NCBI GenBank assembly: GCA_024704765.1
Contig: JAKMXF010000357.1
Coordinates: 82,678-146,677, forward strand
Direction of reading: 5' to 3'
DNA: 64,000 bases
DNA from: Oopsacas minuta
Lineage: Eukaryota; Porifera; Hexactinellida; Lyssacinosida; Leucopsacidae
Position numbers and translations under genes: made by a program. Below the pieces are notes generated by a model. It worked only from the letters and a program-made list of their open reading frames with translations, made no database searches and was not told the DNA's origin. Positions 46,959 to 58,582 of this stretch are shown piece by piece (the stretch's first letter is position 1; every line of letters starts with the position of its first letter).

Positions 46959-47263
46959 CCTCCTTAATACATATATACCTACGTTCAATTAGCAATTCTC
47001 AGTAATACCTTTAGGCAATAAATAATTAATTTTCAAAGCTAGAATCTTATTCAATTGTTAGGTGAACCAGAAATTGTTTTTACCCAAGAATATTTATGTA
47101 GGCAATTAAGCATGTACCGGATTCTGGATCCGGATCCGATCTGCTTGATCCGTCCAACCCGTATCCTACCGGATCCAAAAATGATCTGGTGCATGCCTAA
47201 CCCTGCCAGTGCATGTATTATCCTCTTTGATTTATATTGTGTGTGGTTTTATAGTAGATAATT
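46959..47263. other. Gap between the two-gene transposon and the CSN2 start codon
   Basis: These 305 bp must hold at least part of the CSN2 5' region. A GGATCC-rich patch at 47118-47170 resembles 37858-37900. No clear TATA box or other site is identified. Confidence 0.35.
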
Positions 47264-47548
47264 ATGTCTGATGATGAGCTAATGGACAATGATGATTACG
47301 ATTTAGAATATGATGATTCTGAACCCGATGTTGAAGCAGACTTGGAAAATCAGTATTACAATAGCAAGACTTTAAAATGTGATGACCCAGACGCTGCTTT
47401 GACTGCTTTTCGACGTGTGTTACAGCTTGAAGAAGAGAAGGGCGATTGGGGCTTCAAGGCTCTGAAACAGATGATGAAATTAGAGTTTCATCTTGGAAGG
47501 TTCTCTCAAATGATGGAACATTATCAGCAATTGCTGACTTACATCAAG
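47264..47548 (+). CDS. csn2: COP9 signalosome subunit 2 (CSN2/Alien), exon 1
   Basis: CSN2 is a PCI-domain subunit of the COP9 signalosome, which removes NEDD8 from cullin ubiquitin ligases. This exon encodes residues 1-95. It has an acidic start ([20 protein letters not shown]), then [29 protein letters not shown] and YQQLLTYIK, which match animal CSN2 closely. It ends at a phase-0 donor, ATCAAG/GTAATA, at 47548. The frame runs on into the intron for about 19 unconserved codons, which should not be annotated. It joins exon 2 at 57545. Confidence 0.95.
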
Positions 47549-48084
47549 GTAATATTTGGATTGTTGGGCCTTCTAGTTGTATTGTTAATTAAGAGATCTA
47601 CTATTTGAACTTGACAAACTTGTGGCCACAAATGTATTTGTGCAGCCCTTGAACTGGTAATCAAATGGCACAGTAAGATACGATTATGAATTTGTCGCAT
47701 ATTCAAACATCATACTTCAACTATTAATTGAAGCCACTTCTAATTATTGGATCTGGACAAAATTGTATCGTTCGTTAGAGGAGACAAGAAAGTTGATGTT
47801 TTCGATCGAATATTTTTGAATTTCAGGTTGTTTGCCATTTGTCTTCACAAAAGTGAATTTTATTGGCCTAATTGTACTGAAAATTTTAAAATATTATCCA
47901 TGGTCCATCTAAATGAATTATTATGACCTGTCTTCGCTTAAACAGCTAAGCTGTTTCTCGATGAATCTCAGCACTATTGATAAATACCCAATTATGATGT
48001 ACAATCGAAAATTGTGTGAACTTTCTATTTTGTATATTAATGTAATATATAATGAGTTTACATTTTGCACAATCGAATCATTTG

Positions 48085-48245
48085 GCATATTTGAGGGGTA
48101 CCTGTGATTCGCATTTCGAGCCTCTAACACGTATAATGTCTGAACAATTGCCAAGAATGTGATTTTTAAAATCCATAACGTGACAATTACGTCATATTTT
48201 AGTCATAGGTATAAATTTTCCTCGAACTTATCCGACCTAGACACA
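48085..48245 (+). repeat. Dispersed repeat R1, copy 4 of 4
   Basis: Starts 'ttggcatatttgaggggtac' and runs through 'aagaatgtgatttttaaaatc' and 'agtcataggtataaattttcc'. It lies directly before a (CCG)n run. Confidence 0.65.
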
Positions 48246-48257
48246 ACACGGATAATC

Positions 48258-48276
48258 CGCCGCCGCCGCCGCCGCC
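48258..48276. repeat. (CCG)n microsatellite
   Basis: About six perfect CCG units in otherwise AT-rich DNA. Reading through it gives a polyarginine stretch, which is not real coding. Confidence 0.85.
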
Positions 48277-48345
48277 TTATCCACCAAACTGTTTATTACA
48301 CCACCATTACGTTCAACAATTCATTTGTACTATCGTACTATCATA

Positions 48346-48410
48346 CTAGGGTAGTTCGAACCTCGTTAACCGAATCTTCGCTAATCCGAACAGGTCCGAA
48401 GGGTTATAAC
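48346..48410 (+). repeat. Tigger/pogo-like terminus, solo
   Basis: The sequence 'agttcgaacctcgttaacc' followed by 'gaatcttcgctaatccgaac' is a diverged pogo-type end. No matching second end was seen. Confidence 0.45.
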
Positions 48411-49013
48411 AACTGTTGGAAATGTTCTAAAATATTCAAGAACAACTAATTGTATCCAATTCTACTGTAGCAATACATATTAATAGATTGCATATTTTTG
48501 GTAGCCTTCTCATCGTTTGTACAACTTTCGAAAAAATTTCCAACTAGATCCTATAGTATTGTTTCTTTAGTATGCATATTTCATCACACACCTTTGTTTT
48601 TGTTCAGCAATTACCTTAATTAATTGTATTTCATTCCACATATTCCACCATAATTTATTTGATTACTATTTATAGCATCAAATAATTAATAGAAGTAATC
48701 TAAATTCTTCAAACTCAATTATTGTGGGTGGGTGTATATATTTGTGTTTGTCCACTTTGTATTATTATGGTAGGGTATGATGACCCGCGCTCTATATAGG
48801 GAATAACATATCCTTCTGTTGGCTATATAGGAAAAGTACACAATTACATTGGGTATCGAGTATGCTGATTCCGATTTCACACATTCGACTTAATCATATG
48901 TATATTTATTTTTTCTTTTATATTATGAACTAAACAAATAGTTGAAATCTCGAAATATACTTAGAGACTTGCTCTCAACCTGACCTACTATATACGCATA
49001 TACGGCTCACTAT

Positions 49014-49755
49014 TCAAAGAATTGCCAAAATAATATCCAGGCCATTGACTACATTCTCTTTTATCATGAAGAATTGCAGTTATCATTACAAATCTACTAT
49101 AAATGGGGTTTGTACATACGGCGGAGACATCTAGAATGCTTTTACAACCTGCTTTTTCAGATTATTTTATGCACAATGACTTAATCAAAGTTCATGTTCA
49201 TTTAAGATAATTATTTACTTTTTGTCAAATCTTTCCGAAATTCTCAAAACTTTATATCAAAATACCTTCTACTTGCTAATGTTAGTTTAAGTAACCAAAG
49301 ATGATCTTCATTTTCATAAACACCAGTAATATAATGATATTTGGTGATATTCGCAGTAAAACAACGTTAAAAAGTCAATCTTTGAAAATACAAGAATTTC
49401 GATCGAAAAATGTATACCATCACAAATTAAGTCATAAGTATTAACCATTTTAATCAATTTATTTAATACAGTATTTCTCTTGTGTTTTTGTTCTAAATTA
49501 ATATGAATCGTGAATCATTTCATAAGATTTGTGGTTCGGCAATAGTAGTATTTATTTGTAAAATGATTGTAAGTGAATTTTATTGCATCATTGTGGGTAA
49601 AATAACCTTAAATGCAGGTTTAACAGTATTCTAGATGTCTCCGCCGTATGTATATACCTATATATAATAGAATTTGTTAAGATAGCGACAATTCTTCATG
49701 ATCAAAGAGAATATAATCAATTGCCTTGATATTATATTAGCAATTCTTTGTTTAC
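49014..49755. repeat. Large imperfect hairpin in CSN2 intron 1
   Basis: Arms 49014-49180 and 49590-49755 pair at roughly 80 percent. They share 'tcatgaagaattg', 'catacggcggagacatctag' and 'acaatga'. A non-autonomous foldback element is likely; no coding capacity is seen. Confidence 0.65.
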
Positions 49756-49933
49756 TTGCCACGTGTAACTAGGCTATGCCTCAACTGACAGGGGTAATCA
49801 AGTACGCTGAATCAAAATTTCGAATTTTCAAGTTTCTCATATGGTAATTTGTTGTTGTTTTAATGAATATTATGACAAATTGTTGAAATATTAATTTATT
49901 TTATTCAATTTTGCTGTTTATACTTTGGTAAAT

Positions 49934-49953
49934 TCGAGGCACGAAGTGCCGAG
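49934..49953. repeat. CGAGGCACGAAGTGCCGAG palindrome, member of a dispersed family
   Basis: Near-perfect palindrome also present, diverged, at 3944-3962, 5036-5058 and 63705-63724. A common upstream phrase 'tgtttttatgaatat' occurs before this copy and the 63.7-kb copy. Confidence 0.6.
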
Positions 49954-49959
49954 TTCTAT

Positions 49960-51290
49960 ACGGACACAGATTGTTCGCAAGCTGCGCAACGCGAGAAAGC
50001 AAACCTGCACGTGTATCTTTAACAATAAAGAGCAAAATTTTTATACACAACTAGAAGTTTGGAAACCCCACTCAAGTAGATTACTGTCGATTTTGGCCGA
50101 AATTGGACAACATGGATTCCAGATGGAATTTACATTGATTTTAGAAGGTATGTATGCATATACAGAGTTGTTTTGGATAAAACCCACCACATTCTTCGCT
50201 GCATCAATTGAAGCGAATTATCCTGATGGCACTGTGTATAATTATTCTATTTGGTAAACATGTGGTTTGCTGCATAATTTCGATAGTCATCAACATTCAC
50301 ATGATGACTTAGAAGTATGTGACACAATAATTCTGTAAAATACATTTGTTTCAACTACCCTTCAACAAGCTTACATATAGAATATACTAGCCAACAGTCC
50401 AGTAATTTAACTTATAGCATACCAATTGTGTTTCAAGATCGTAAAACTATAATTTAACATTGTTGAATCAGTTCTTGTTCTAGTTCGAAATTCCCCTAAT
50501 ATTTGCATCCATCGATTCCCTGAACAAGTAATTTCCTACTATTATATTTCACCCAACATAAGTGGAAATTTAGGCTCTGTCCAGTGATTGATTTCACAAA
50601 GGTTGGTAGGTATGTGGCATTATAGGAGATCAAAATTGTTTCCCTAGGGCATAGACTCTCGTTATGGTGCTTCGCTATACTCGCTAGTCGCTAAGACTCC
50701 CCGGCCTTTCTAGTACGATACATACTGTAAGTGCATAATTCTATCGAGTGACCCCCAATAAACACAATTGTCACCGCGAGCTTGGTAATCACCAGATTAG
50801 ATATGCGATCGTTAATACGAATAATGTATGTAAATTTTATAGATATTGCCGAGATAGTTGAGACATAGCAATATATACTTGTCTACGGATTTCATCAATT
50901 GAGTATGAAATATAATTTCAGTCGTTTTTACTTTTATTTGCTAAAATATGAATGGTGATTATTTATCAGTATAACAGCTTACATTGTCACCTTTATACTG
51001 TAATTTCAACATAACCTTATGAGATCTTGTTGAATTGCATCATCTTGTTATGCTGGAAACTAAGGCCTTCACAACAATGAAATTTTGACAAAATCGAACC
51101 ACAGCCTCATCTAATATATATAAGACCAAAAAGGCCCGAGAACATGCCCTACATCTGTCAATTGAAGTTTGAATAATTCATACTACCTGGATATAAGAAC
51201 TTTGCAAAGTTTCGTTCTGATATTTCACTCGTTAACTGAAATAAAGATTATTCGTGATGAGCTTGTATTTTGCATAGCAGCTGGCATATC
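49960..51290. other. Intronic, no gene recognised
   Basis: A 110-codon frame at 49925-50257 begins inside the repeat and has no recognisable motif; I do not treat it as a gene. Confidence 0.3.
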
Positions 51291-51344
51291 GTACTATCAA
51301 CTAGTCCAGAGACAACTGAGCGTATCCTAGAAACAATTCAACAT

Positions 51345-52165
51345 GTATATCCAGTCATTTTCCTCTAACTCTCGAACTTGCAGATGGTTTAGATGGATCT
51401 GGCAGCCACAGAATTTATAACCAGACACAAAGTAATCCGAATATAAGTACAAAATCTTTCATTCTCTTTGTTTTTAAAGCTATATCGATTTCAAACAAAC
51501 ATGGTGATCGCCTTTGGTCAATTCCTTCTGCAAATTCACCTTTCCCAGCAAGGTCAGTAACTCTGATATTTCAGAAAGAAAACTATGACAACGTGAATAC
51601 ATTATGGAAGAAATGCTCAATGCAAAATCTAGCATGCTAGATAGTTTAAGAATAGAATAGCCCCAGGAAAAGTTAATGTTAATATTATAAGTTCAATCTT
51701 TGATGGAAAGATGTCTGGAATCTTAAGTAGAGCTGGAGGGGCATATTGCCAACTCTGCACTGCAACGAAAGTTCAGTTGAAAGCTATAGATCTAGTTAAA
51801 TCTGGTTTCTGCATAAACCAAACAATTTATGATGCCAAACAAATCTTTCTAGATATTAATCAGGAAGAGTATCTTAAATTAAATTCTGATTTGAGGTTTG
51901 GCCTGACACATACACCAGCTTCTGACAAGAATATCTTATCTGCCTCCTCTTCATAGTTATTTGTGTGTCTTTCGCTGGCTTATGTTATTGATATATCATT
52001 TGTATGGCGGAATGAAGAAATGGTTGCCTTCACATCATCAAGTTAAAACTTCAATGCATCGAATGCGTAATCTTTTGTTTGAGACTGGGTTTCAAATAGA
52101 TTATCCATCCAGTGATGGCGGTACCACTACCACTGATAATATAGCAAAAATGTTTTCTTAATGAA
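51345..52165 (+). pseudogene. RAG1-like recombinase copy 3, core fragment with both aspartates
   Basis: In order: LELADGLDGSGSHRIYNQ with the D600 equivalent at 51383-51385; SFILFVFKAISISNKHGDRL and SVTLIFQKENYDNVNTL, which follow the RAG1 stretch between the two Asp residues in spacing and hydrophobic pattern; SIFDGKMSGILSRAGG with the D708 equivalent at 51702-51704, followed by the CQLC pair; FGLTHTPASDKNILSAS; then, after a frame change at 51955, YLCVFRWLMLLIYHLYGG and TTTTDNIAKMF. Copy 1 has the same order. The C-terminal His pair, Glu and knuckle are not visible here. It fills in the part of copy 1 that is mutated and the part of copy 2 that is deleted. Confidence 0.78.
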
Positions 52166-52199
52166 ATAATTTTATTGCTTTTCACTTGCTTGAATAATC

Positions 52200-52700
52200 A
52201 GACACATTGGGATTCAATATATGATATGATAGAATCTCTACTTGATACTGAAAAAGAAGGACATTTAAAATTGCTTAACTTTGTGTCATCAAACAGCCCA
52301 AGAAATCAGAAATTTTACAATTACAGCATTTATTGGAGATTCTAGACCCAATTTCTTTATTTACTAATGATTTCAACAGACTTTGGGGACTTGTGGTATG
52401 GTATTTCAAACCTTAGATTAGTATACAAACAGTTACGTGATAATGATGAAGATCTGAACTCTGCTCAGTGCCTTTCTCTCATAGTAAGAGAAAGATGTTC
52501 TATCCTCAAAGATGATAACTTCATGAAAACTTGCTAATTACTTGGCTCCATCCTTTTCTATTAAAGCATTAGATAACTTTGACTTTTATGAAAACTTAAG
52601 GGTTGTATGACAATCGTCATTGACCTCGATCAAGGATTCCATCGATTTAAGATGTTCCCCAAGAATCTCCGCAATCCACAAAGAATAGCATGTATCACCA
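52200..52700 (+). pseudogene. Degraded transposase-like stretch, family uncertain
   Basis: Broken frames give LLEILDPISLFTNDF, LRLVYKQLRDNDEDLNSAQ and LAPSFSIKALDNFDF. The pattern recalls the middle of hAT transposases, but no decisive motif is present. It could instead be the diverged tail of the adjoining RAG1-like copy. Confidence 0.3.
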
Positions 52701-52789
52701 AGAAAAACAAAACTCTAGGTTACTCTTAGTCCAGTATTATCGGAGAAGTAATATTTACATTCAAATATCTCTCAATATACAGGGTGACA

Positions 52790-54720
52790 ATTAAGTTCTG
52801 TTACAGCTTAAATTTGTTCTAGCCCAATCTATATCCATTCTTTCCGTCCAAGTTTTATATATGATGTACCTCAAATATCGATAATATTTTACATAAAGTA
52901 TCATTCAATATACCCTCCTCTGCTATTTACTACAGCCCCAAGTCTTTCGCGGAATGGAATACCCATTTACGCAAGGTTTCCTGTGAGTAATTTTTCCATT
53001 CTCTAACGAGGTCTCTCTATTGATTCTAAACTTTTATGAGGTTTAGAGCACACCTTATTCTCAAAATTGGCCCAAACAGAATAATCTAGTGGATTGAAAC
53101 CCGGGCTAGACGGGAGCCATTCGTCCTTCGATATATATTCAATATTTTCCCTTCGTACCCAGGATTGGGTGGATTTTGAAGCATGTGCAGGTGCAGAATC
53201 CTTCTGGAATATCCATGGTCAGTTATTGAAGAGGTTTGACCCAGCAGACCTCACTTCATCCTGCATAATCAACTTTTGATAACTTATAGAGTTAATTTTG
53301 GCTCCTTGGGGTCAGGGGCGTAGCCGACCTCACAGTCCCGGGTGGGCAAGATTTTCAAAATTTCCTCAGAATCAGTTTTTCGAGCCAAAAGCAAGCAAAA
53401 CAGCTTGGGTCCTAACCAAAGCATTGGTGCATCACATTACATACTACTCTCCCTAGATCTTAATTAGGCCTATTTTAATTACAATAATAACTGCGACAAC
53501 TACAACAAAAACAGTAATATATAATTTAAAAGCTACATGATGTACTTTTACTATACTATAGAATAGATGAATATAACTTTTTGAATGGATTGATCTTTCA
53601 AAAATTACAGTGGCATGCGTCGAATTTTGATTCTGCTAAATGTGTCTATCACAGAATCAAAATCAATAGAATTAGCAGGGTCTCTTTTCATACTAATTAA
53701 ACCTAGGGAGCTGAGTCTTTCTTCACACATTGTCGACCTCAGATACCATCAGGTTACCGAAAACACTTTATGGTATTTAGGTAAATCAAAAATACTATTG
53801 GCCTAAATGTGAAACAAGCGATGTGCAAAAATTCCCGACTGCTCAGCTATAAGTATTGAAAAATTATCTCAAGGACAATAATTCTTCCAGCGATAAAGGT
53901 AAAAAAAAAGAAGCATGACTAATACTCCGTATACAATACTGCAGTTGCACGAAGTACCTCTGATATCCCAATTTCGAGTAGTGTCTTTTCATCTTTCGAT
54001 ATCCTCAATTTCCTCAATTTCCTCACTATTTTTGCTCGGGTGGGCAAGTGCCCACCCGAGGAGGTGCTGGCTACGCCACTGCTTGGGGGACAAAAGCAAG
54101 GTTGTTCCGCGAGTATGCTGAAAGTGTTTTTGTATCTGATCAATATACCTTATGCTTTCTGGGATCGCCTTGGTAGAGGAAGCGAGGATCCCTTCGTTTT
54201 GGCGGTTAACAGACACTTGAACGGTGAATACTCTCTCGTCAGAGAAGAGCACTCTGTCACAGTCCTCAGGAGCGAGGCGCTGTAACAGCCCATTGTATCT
54301 GTCAAGTCTCTTCTTACAAAGGGCTGGAGTCAGGTGATCTACCTTTCGCCGTATAAGGGACTTTAGTGCAAGGTCGTATGTACCACATTCCTTACTGTTT
54401 CTCTGCTAACTTGGTACTTTTGTGCTAACTTACCCATGGAACGCATTGCATTCCCAGTGATCTGGCTACGAACCATCTCTTTTAGACGTCTCGTTCGTAC
54501 TGAGACCGGCCTACTAGATCTAGGTCTGTCCTTCACATCTCCAGTTCCAGTATATATTTGTATAGTACGATGAATGAATATACGGTTGTTATTCTGACTT
54601 TTGAGGCTCTTCCAAATTTCAATATAACTCTGTCCTTTCAAAAAGTGAGAAAGGCTTTTGGACCTCCTCCTTCCATGTGGTGAACTTTTGTATAGGCTTT
54701 CAGGTATCGTATCCTAATAA
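52790..54720 (-). mobile_element. Mariner DD37D element carrying a hAT MITE, inactive
   Basis: The left end is TA plus CAGGGTGACAATTAAGTTCT. On the minus strand the transposase starts near 54641 (MKGQSYIEIWKSL), has a paired-type DNA-binding region (SMGKLAQKYQVSRETVRNVV) and VLFSDERVFTVQVS with the first Asp at about 54250. It is then interrupted by the MITE at 53313-54081, continues with QKDSAPAHASKSTQSWVRR (second Asp), and ends NPLDYSVW, 37 residues between the last two Asp. Several frameshifts are present. The right terminus expected near 54.7 kb was not found. Confidence 0.8.
53313..54081. mobile_element. hAT MITE inserted in the mariner
   Basis: The ends CAGGGGCGTAGCC and GGCTACGCCACTG form an inverted pair, with 'gggtgggcaag' repeated in inverse near both. 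The flanking direct repeats CTTGGGGT (53305-53312) and CTTGGGGG (54082-54089) agree at 7 of 8 positions. No coding capacity. The mariner reading frame resumes on both sides. Confidence 0.85.
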
Positions 54721-54889
54721 GTAATAAATATAGAATTTATACACTAACACCGGCGAAGTTGATTGCTATGGTAGCTCAATAAATACTATCGACCTCGTTA
54801 ATTGGAACTAATGCTGGGTACAAGGGATAATTAGAAAAACTTTAGAAATCTTCGAAATTTTCAAAATGATATATTTGTGTCAAATTATA

Positions 54890-55050
54890 AGCGGGCTTGT
54901 ACCATAAGTGTGAAGCAGACTATTCGACTAGGTTCCCTTCAGCCACAATTTATCTCACTTTCTATCCATCAGATTTAAATGAAATTAGTATCATTGGATA
55001 TAGGGAGTTGAACGTTTTAGGCAATGTTATTTTTGTGCATTTTTACATTT
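54890..55050 (+). repeat. Dispersed repeat, copy 2 of 3
   Basis: Matches 2925-3095 in reverse, sharing 'gaaattagtatcattgga' and 'gttgaacgttttaggcaat'. Confidence 0.6.
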
Positions 55051-55792
55051 ATCGTCATTTGTTTCAATCAGTTAGGTTTTCTACTTCAATAAAATATACC
55101 TCCTATTAGTTAGAATTCAATTCTGAAAATTAGTATATACATTTGTGCCATATGAAGGTTTATGGTAATAAAATTTCTTTAAAATATATTGACAACTCGA
55201 GGAGTTTAGGTAATTCGAATTCTTTTTTAGGTTTGGGACTATAGGGGAATGAATCTGATACTACATAAGTAGGATCAGTTAAACTCATATTCTTACAATA
55301 AATCTAACTGAATCTCAGTTATTTTGATACTAATCGGTAGTTGAGATTGATAACATTACGTATATGTAGCCATAAAATTTCATAAATGTATTTTCGAGGG
55401 AAGCCTAAACAACCAGTACTAGTACACATACAACTCTAAAACTCGTCTATTAAATTTTGAAACCGTTGTTTTAGTATTTAGTTACCATAAATAAATTACT
55501 ATTTTCTTATCCGAATACAGCCGGGAAAATGTGTGATTTTATGACGTCAATACGGTACTGAATCTCGATTTGAGTGTGGGAATTGGTTCAAATGAAGTGG
55601 TAAAATTTATCGTTCCTTTTTGTTACGAATGTAACAATGGCCGTAATCGGTTAAATATAGTACTAAAAATATAGAATAAGATTACTCACAAAGTGCAAAG
55701 GGGTTTGCTATTCGAGAATCTATGTTTTTGATTATTCAAATTATAGAAGTTTGGGTTGCTGTAGTTAGGATTCCTGTTACAGCTAGATACAG

Positions 55793-55932
55793 TCAAACCT
55801 GCCTAATGGCCACCTAAACCAGTTCCCTCCGATTTCCCATCATAATAACCTCTGTAAAGCGGCCACCTGTACATACTTAACAGCCACCTTTGGCTAGTCA
55901 TTTCAGTGACCATTATAAACAGGTTTTACTGT
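55793..55932. mobile_element. 140-bp Tigger-like MITE
   Basis: The ends CAGTCAAACCTG and CAGGTTTTACTG form an inverted pair flanked by TA on both sides. A related unit with the same phrases ('ggccacc', 'agcaggtttcactc') follows at about 56230-56460. Confidence 0.8.
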
Positions 55933-56229
55933 ACTTGCAATGTTATTTCCCCCTATTTCATCTATGGAGAATCCAAAAATGCCCTCAAATTAGATTTGAA
56001 GATATACCTATTTCCGCATATTGCAACATTGTGGCTTATTGACATGATATTCGCGACCCTTACATATATCTCACTCTAAGTATGTTGGTTTTTGCCCCCG
56101 GACTTTCTTGTCTCCTTGCAATTGCTTTTTTATTCATATTACTAATTGATTACTACTAAACTTATTGGTGATTTGTTATTGGGTGTTATTGGTCATGTTT
56201 TTTGCTTTTAGTGATTATTCAAAAGTAGA

Positions 56230-56460
56230 CTTTATGGGAGGCGACCAATCTATATATTGGCCTTTAGATAATGAATTGGCCATTATATAGAGGTTTTGGC
56301 CGTTTCAAACAGGTTTAGAGCCAGTAAGGGACCAAAATGGTGGCTGCTAGCCGCGTTGAGCAGGTGGCGGCTATAAAGAGGTCATTATACTGGAAAATCA
56401 GAGGTCCCTGTTTTTAGGTAGCCGTTATACAGTGGTTACCTTTTAGCAGGTTTCACTCTA
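56230..56460. mobile_element. Second Tigger-like MITE, partial
   Basis: Contains 'ttggccattatatagaggtt' and ends 'gttaccttttagcaggtttcactc', which is related to the terminus of the element at 55793. The left end is not clear. Confidence 0.55.
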
Positions 56461-57540
56461 TTTGTGGTATTTGTGATTATACGTTAAACAATTAATTGAA
56501 ATCCTGATTATCCGTATAGACTTGCAACGTCTAAGCTACATGAGTAATCAACTTGTACCGAATCCGATTTTCGCGTTTTCAAGTTTCTTATGAGTAAATT
56601 TCTTGTTTTTATGAATATATAGTAATTTTGTTTCTAATTAGTATAAACGTAGAAATAATGTTTTTCCTGTTATACTAGGGTAAATTTGTGCTCTGATTCC
56701 GTTTATAATATTGTCAGTAACTATTTGTGAATAGTTGTTCTTTTCAAGCGTATATTTATACACTTTCTAACAGAGCTACCATTAAGTTTATTCCAACCTT
56801 TTACCCTTTATGGCATACTACAAACAATTTTCTCAAAGTATTACTGTATAACTGCGAATAAGGTATCAGGCAATTTTAAATAACTACTAGGTAATGATAG
56901 GTGGGGCTAGAATAATACAATTGATGAAGTCTAGTAGGTGCTAGGAGGGATACATTGGCCCCCATAATGATGAAGTTACATAATTGAAGTCATGATGGGG
57001 TAGCTAAATTAATATTATATGAGTTCAAAGAATTAGATGTACAGGGGGTGATAAAAATACATATTATTAAATAAGCAGAAATTTAGCTGAGTTTCCATGA
57101 CTTTACGAAATTCTAAGATGGTCATGACTCCATGTTTCTTATAGATCGGATAATACTTACTTAATTACAATTATAATGACGTCATGCAAATTTAAGTGAT
57201 AAATTATTTTACGCTTTACTACTAGTTTTCAAACTTTTCAACCAAATAATTTTCCTATTTAGTATTGAGAATCGCAAATTATTGAAAAGGGCTTTGTAAA
57301 GTGATATTTGCAGAGGTCAACAACTAAATATTTGTAATTTTTCAGCCACTTAATCGTTCTTTAGTATTGATAATAGCAAAATATCGTGAGTTTTGGTTTT
57401 TTTGTCGAGTCTTTGAAAGGCTATCTCTAAGTACCTGCTGTAATTAAAGTCTTTGGCTCACATTTTATTTCCTTATCCTCAAACTACACAACATACTAAT
57501 GAACCGACTAATTAATGCATGTTTGTTTGTATTTCTCCTT
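56460..57540. other. Intronic, no element recognised
   Basis: AT-rich sequence leading to the CSN2 exon 2 acceptor. The phrases 'cgtctaagctacatgagtaa' and 'accgaatccgattttcgc' resemble sequence near 48850 and 340-360, indicating one more dispersed repeat. Confidence 0.35.
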
Positions 57541-57544
57541 ATAG

Positions 57545-57710
57545 GTTGCTGTCACCAGAAATTATTCTGAGAAGTCAATTAACTCAATATTAGATTATAT
57601 TTCAACTGCAAGTCAACAAGATCTACTTGCTAATTTTTATCAAACTACATTAGATGCTCTTAAGAATGCTAAAAACGATAGATTGTGGTTCAAGACTAAT
57701 CTGAAACTCG
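57545..57710 (+). CDS. csn2: COP9 signalosome subunit 2, exon 2
   Basis: Encodes [20 protein letters not shown], then the stretch [18 protein letters not shown] and LKL, matching the part of animal CSN2 that directly follows the exon 1 product. The acceptor is TCCTTATAG/GTTGCT in phase 0. The donor is AAACTCG/GTTTGT at 57710 in phase 1, where the next codon should be the conserved Gly of the KLG(K)LY stretch. No later exon of the roughly 440-residue protein was found to the end of the window, so intron 2 is longer than 6.2 kb. Confidence 0.95.
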
Positions 57711-58580
57711 GTTTGTTTTTTTATGGATCCTTTTTGATATCCTACTTTCTGCCTGCTTAATTCTGCATTTCTCAGCATGGTTCTATAGCGGCACACTTAT
57801 TTCATCTATAATATTCAGCCCGCAGTTCTCAACGCTTTAAGCGTAGATGTCATTTCACATTTGGACCATAACTTAAAATGCTAGAAGTTTATATACAATC
57901 TTTTTAAATTTGCAACACTTCAAGAACTTAACCTCTTGTAAACTTTCTCTAAATTTGAATATACCAAATCACTACCGTTGCGAAATCTACATAATTTTCC
58001 GATCCTTCCTGACATAAAGATACAATTCATTCAATTCTGCAAATCTAGCGATTATTTGTGGATTGGTTATCAATGGTCCCATATTATTATCCTTATGAAT
58101 ATGTCCATGGCCCGAATTTTAAGAGGAACAATTATGTTTGACAAATCAAACATCTAGTACGTACATAGAAAAATTCAGAAGTTCAAATGTCATTTGCATG
58201 GATATTTGCACAATATCATTTTGCTAACTCATCATTTGAAAAATATTTAAATTTGTTTTTATAATTGTAAAAGATAAGTGAGGTTATTTCAGCATGCCAT
58301 ACCAAATTTGGCATTGTTTCAAAGATTGGAAATAAGATTTTACTCTAGAGACACTGTGTCCACTTGTCCCGTCCACAGTTTATCTATTTTATTAAAATCG
58401 CGATCAGTGACGGAACAAGGTATCTGGGCTTAATTGGGCAGAGCGTTTAATTGAAAGTTATCGAAGCAAAGTATATTAATTACATTTGTCACATTATAAT
58501 AATTTTGGATCAGTCGTTGATTGAAAACACCCTTAGCCTGATCACTCTCATAAATATTTAATAGCTATAATTTAGGAGTA
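57711..58580. other. CSN2 intron 2, first part, no element recognised
   Basis: AT-rich sequence without a recognisable frame or repeat boundary before the mariner at 58583. Confidence 0.35.
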
Positions 58581-58582
58581 TA

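Larger units (their letters stand above)
47549..57544 (+). other. CSN2 intron 1, 9996 bp, transposon-filled
   Basis: Bounded by GTAATATTTGG and TTATAG. It contains an R1 repeat, a large hairpin, a RAG1-like copy, a mariner with a hAT MITE inside, and Tigger-like MITEs, mostly in either orientation without disturbing the splice sites. Confidence 0.9.

Noticed and set aside
47549-47608. Extension of CSN2 exon 1 (VIFGLLGLL...)
   Set aside because: It diverges from all CSN2 proteins exactly at a GTAATA donor, and exon 2 at 57545 continues the conserved sequence in phase.
48241-48290. Arginine-rich open frame over (CCG)n
   Set aside because: It is a microsatellite read-through with no conserved flanking sequence.
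49925-50257. 110-codon frame in CSN2 intron 1
   Set aside because: It begins within a dispersed palindrome and shows no recognisable motif or splice context.
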